From Dipetalonema caudispina (lineage: Eukaryota; Nematoda; Chromadorea; Rhabditida; Onchocercidae): a stretch of DNA of 64,000 nt. The notes beneath the pieces were generated by a model. The model had not been told where the DNA came from. It saw only the letters and a list, made by a program, of their open reading frames with translations, and searched no databases. Below are positions 62,159-64,000 of this stretch, piece after piece (the stretch's first letter is position 1; every line of letters starts with the position of its first letter). The stretch covers positions 62,001 through 126,000 of the forward strand of contig JABVXV010000080.1 in NCBI GenBank assembly GCA_013365325.1, given 5' to 3'. The translations under genes and the position numbers were made by a program.

Positions 62159-63392
62159 CTATGGTTGAGCAGGACAGGAACATATTCCAACATTACACGG
62201 TAATCCAAAACAAGACGACGTATTCGGTATACATTTTTTCTGGTTACATACTGTTAACAGGGCATCGAAGATACCCTTTAAACCAGCACATTTAAAGCCT
62301 GAAAATTCAGAAAGTTTATGACTGATTAACTGATTGCATGATAGCCAACAAGTGATAATAAACTGATTAAAACTATGTAAATGTTACAAATTTTCCTTCA
62401 GATTTGCAGATAGAAAAGAACAATTCTATCCAAAAGTCATAGCAAAGAACTGACCTTTGTCACAGTCGCAAAACTTTTGATTGCTACATGCACCTTTTAA
62501 GCCACCACAATCTACATCAGATTTACATGGTGCAAATTGCAAGCATGCACCACAATCGCATGTACCAACTGCAATACCTATACATTTTCCTGCAAAAAAA
62601 AGAAAGGAGAAATTTTGTGAAATTTTTTTCCGCAAATCTATGAAAATTCTTAAAACTGAAGGCTTCAGCGTGATACTATTGATGAAATGCTTTAAAATGC
62701 CAATAGTTTTATTACTGTGCAATAAGCTCTTAGAATCTTACTTCTGCTTGATTTTATGCTTGGATTTTATTTTAATCTCAAATGGGAAGCAATAATTCTT
62801 GGCCTAAAAAAATTAAATGGTACCACCAAGACAGTCCAAATCAACTGAACAATTTTTCATTGGTTTGCAGGATGAAGTGACAACTTTGTTTCCTTTCTCA
62901 TCTTTTAGTTCACGTGATATCCGTGTCCAATTATAGAAATCTAAAAATAGTCCATTGAAAGTAAACTACTGCTTGTTGCTTCTAAAATCTTTTTTAGTGT
63001 GGCAAAAGTCAAGTCCTAGGCTAGCAAACGATGCTTAGCGTTTTCAACTGAATAGCAACTGTCATAACTTCACTAATCGGTAAGATTATTTGTTTTTCCT
63101 ATTAATTGATATTCTCAATTGATGGATTGCAAAAATATAAATTAGACAGCAAAGTGAGATACTCCTTGAAGAATTAGAAAAGAAAATATAAAAATATGAC
63201 TATGAGTGATACTTAAAATAATAAGTTATGATATTATCATTTTATAAATTATTTTGAATTTATTTCAGAGAATCATACTAGAAAGGTACCTAAAGTATCA
63301 AAAATAAATGAAGATCCTTTCTCGTTGGAAATACAGCAAGTTACAGTCAGTAACGCAGTACCGAGAAGTGTTGTTGTAATGGAACTGAACAT
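62159..63392 (-). CDS. Small secreted cysteine-rich protein, family not recognised
   Basis: Exons: 63392-63290, 62940-62824, 62589-62455, 62298-62159; 495 bases, 164 residues. All phases are 1 and all introns GT-AG. The first exon encodes a signal peptide (SITTTLLGTALLTVTCC). The mature part has a charged linker (WTRISRELKDEKGNK), then a dense cysteine region with repeated short motifs such as NCSVDLDCLGGKC, GTCDCGACLQ, KSDVDCGGLKGACSN and FKCAGLKGIF, ending CSCPAQP. I count 19 cysteines after the signal region. The two DCxGxKxxC-type motifs suggest an internal duplication stabilised by disulfides. I do not recognise a named family; a nematode-restricted extracellular, eggshell or cuticle protein is possible. 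Confidence 0.75.
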
Positions 63393-63589
63393 TCTTCTTA
63401 AAGATTACTTGTCGGATGGATGTATAAAACCTGTAATTTCAAACTTCTGCTAATTAACAACATCAGAAGCTTCTGGTTATTCAGAACATTGTCTTTACCG
63501 GTGGATTAAGTGGTTTTCAGAAACAACCTATGATACTCATGCGCTAATTACCTATCAAATCATGTTGTCTTTTTCCGGTTTATTTGATA

Positions 63590-63988
63590 TTATTTTTCCG
63601 ATCCCGTATATTCTGATATATCTTGGCTGCTACTACTACCACTGATAATACGACGCATTGCGTTATCTTCTGTTAGAAAAATTAGAAGAATGAAATTAGT
63701 AATTCAGTATCGATCAGTCATTCGAAATTTTCAGCAAATTAATTTTTCTCAAATTCCTACCCTAAATTCATTCCGCACTCTCAAACTTACTTCATACTTG
63801 GTCTCTCATTTAAAAATGAACTTCACGACTCGAAGACATTCATAGAAGTGTAACATGTCAAGCACAACGATGAAGAAAAGTGATTTATAACAGAGTGATC
63901 AATGATTGACTGTTATAAAGTAATTCGGATTTCTCGGCGCAGCCATATCTTGATCTTGCCCTTCGGAGGCGCCCTTTTATTTGACTTT
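63590..63988 (-). CDS. 3' end of an unidentified gene running off the window
   Basis: Two exons, 63988-63911 and 63669-63590, join in phase 1 through GT-AG sites. The first reads SQIKGRLRRARSRYGC and EKSELLYN; the last reads DNAMRRIISGSSSSQDISEY, then TGSEK and stop. The basic then Ser-rich tail would suit a cytoplasmic C-terminus, but there is no domain to identify it. The stop is about 200 bases before the ATG of the cysteine-rich gene on the same strand. Confidence 0.4.
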
Positions 63989-64000
63989 CTGAGAGAATAA

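Noticed and set aside
1..64000. tRNA, rRNA, CRISPR arrays, transposase or viral genes
   Set aside because: Read through by eye on both strands; nothing with the expected motifs was found. A tRNA or covariance-model scan was not possible here.

Overview
The window is eukaryotic DNA from a nematode, most likely a filarial (spirurid) worm. It is AT-rich, with short exons, nematode-type TTTTCAG acceptors and many introns of roughly 100-1000 bases. Every recognisable protein has a nematode or animal homologue. There are no bacterial operons, tRNA or rRNA genes, CRISPR arrays or transposon genes that I can support. I rebuilt gene models by hand, joining exons so that reading frame, splice sites and protein homology all agreed; exon coordinates are given in each entry.

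Layout. Almost everything is on the minus strand. From left: the 5' part of a mitochondrial ribosomal protein S17 gene (1-878, running off the left edge); LIS-1, the dynein regulator (3153-7094, 11 exons); about 10.7 kb with no supported gene; the checkpoint-clamp subunit RAD9/HPR-9 (17829-20944, 10 exons); head to head with it on the plus strand, the N-acetyltransferase NAT9 (21220-22056, 3 exons); a 24-exon gene for a 1573-residue extracellular protein with Kunitz, lustrin-type cysteine-rich and EB modules (23607-37416); about 5 kb of gene-free DNA carrying a perfect 34-base palindrome; a Bicaudal-C-type KH-domain protein (43012-54900, 23 exons, apparently with two alternative last exons); a cyclic-nucleotide-gated channel of the TAX-4/CNG-3 class (55334-60245, 13 exons); a small secreted cysteine-rich protein (62159-63392, 4 exons); and the last two exons of an unidentified gene (63590-63988) running off the right edge.

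The genes do not form one pathway. RAD9 and NAT9 share a 275-base divergent promoter region. The CNG channel and the Bicaudal-C gene are close and in the same orientation, so co-transcription is possible. The most unusual items are the modular Kunitz/lustrin protein (signal anchor, furin-like site, two Kunitz domains without the reactive-site disulfide, two GC-AG introns), the duplicated alternative 3' exons and atypical KH loops of the Bicaudal-C gene, a frame-breaking candidate cassette exon in RAD9, and two precise inverted repeats near 42.2 and 42.6 kb.
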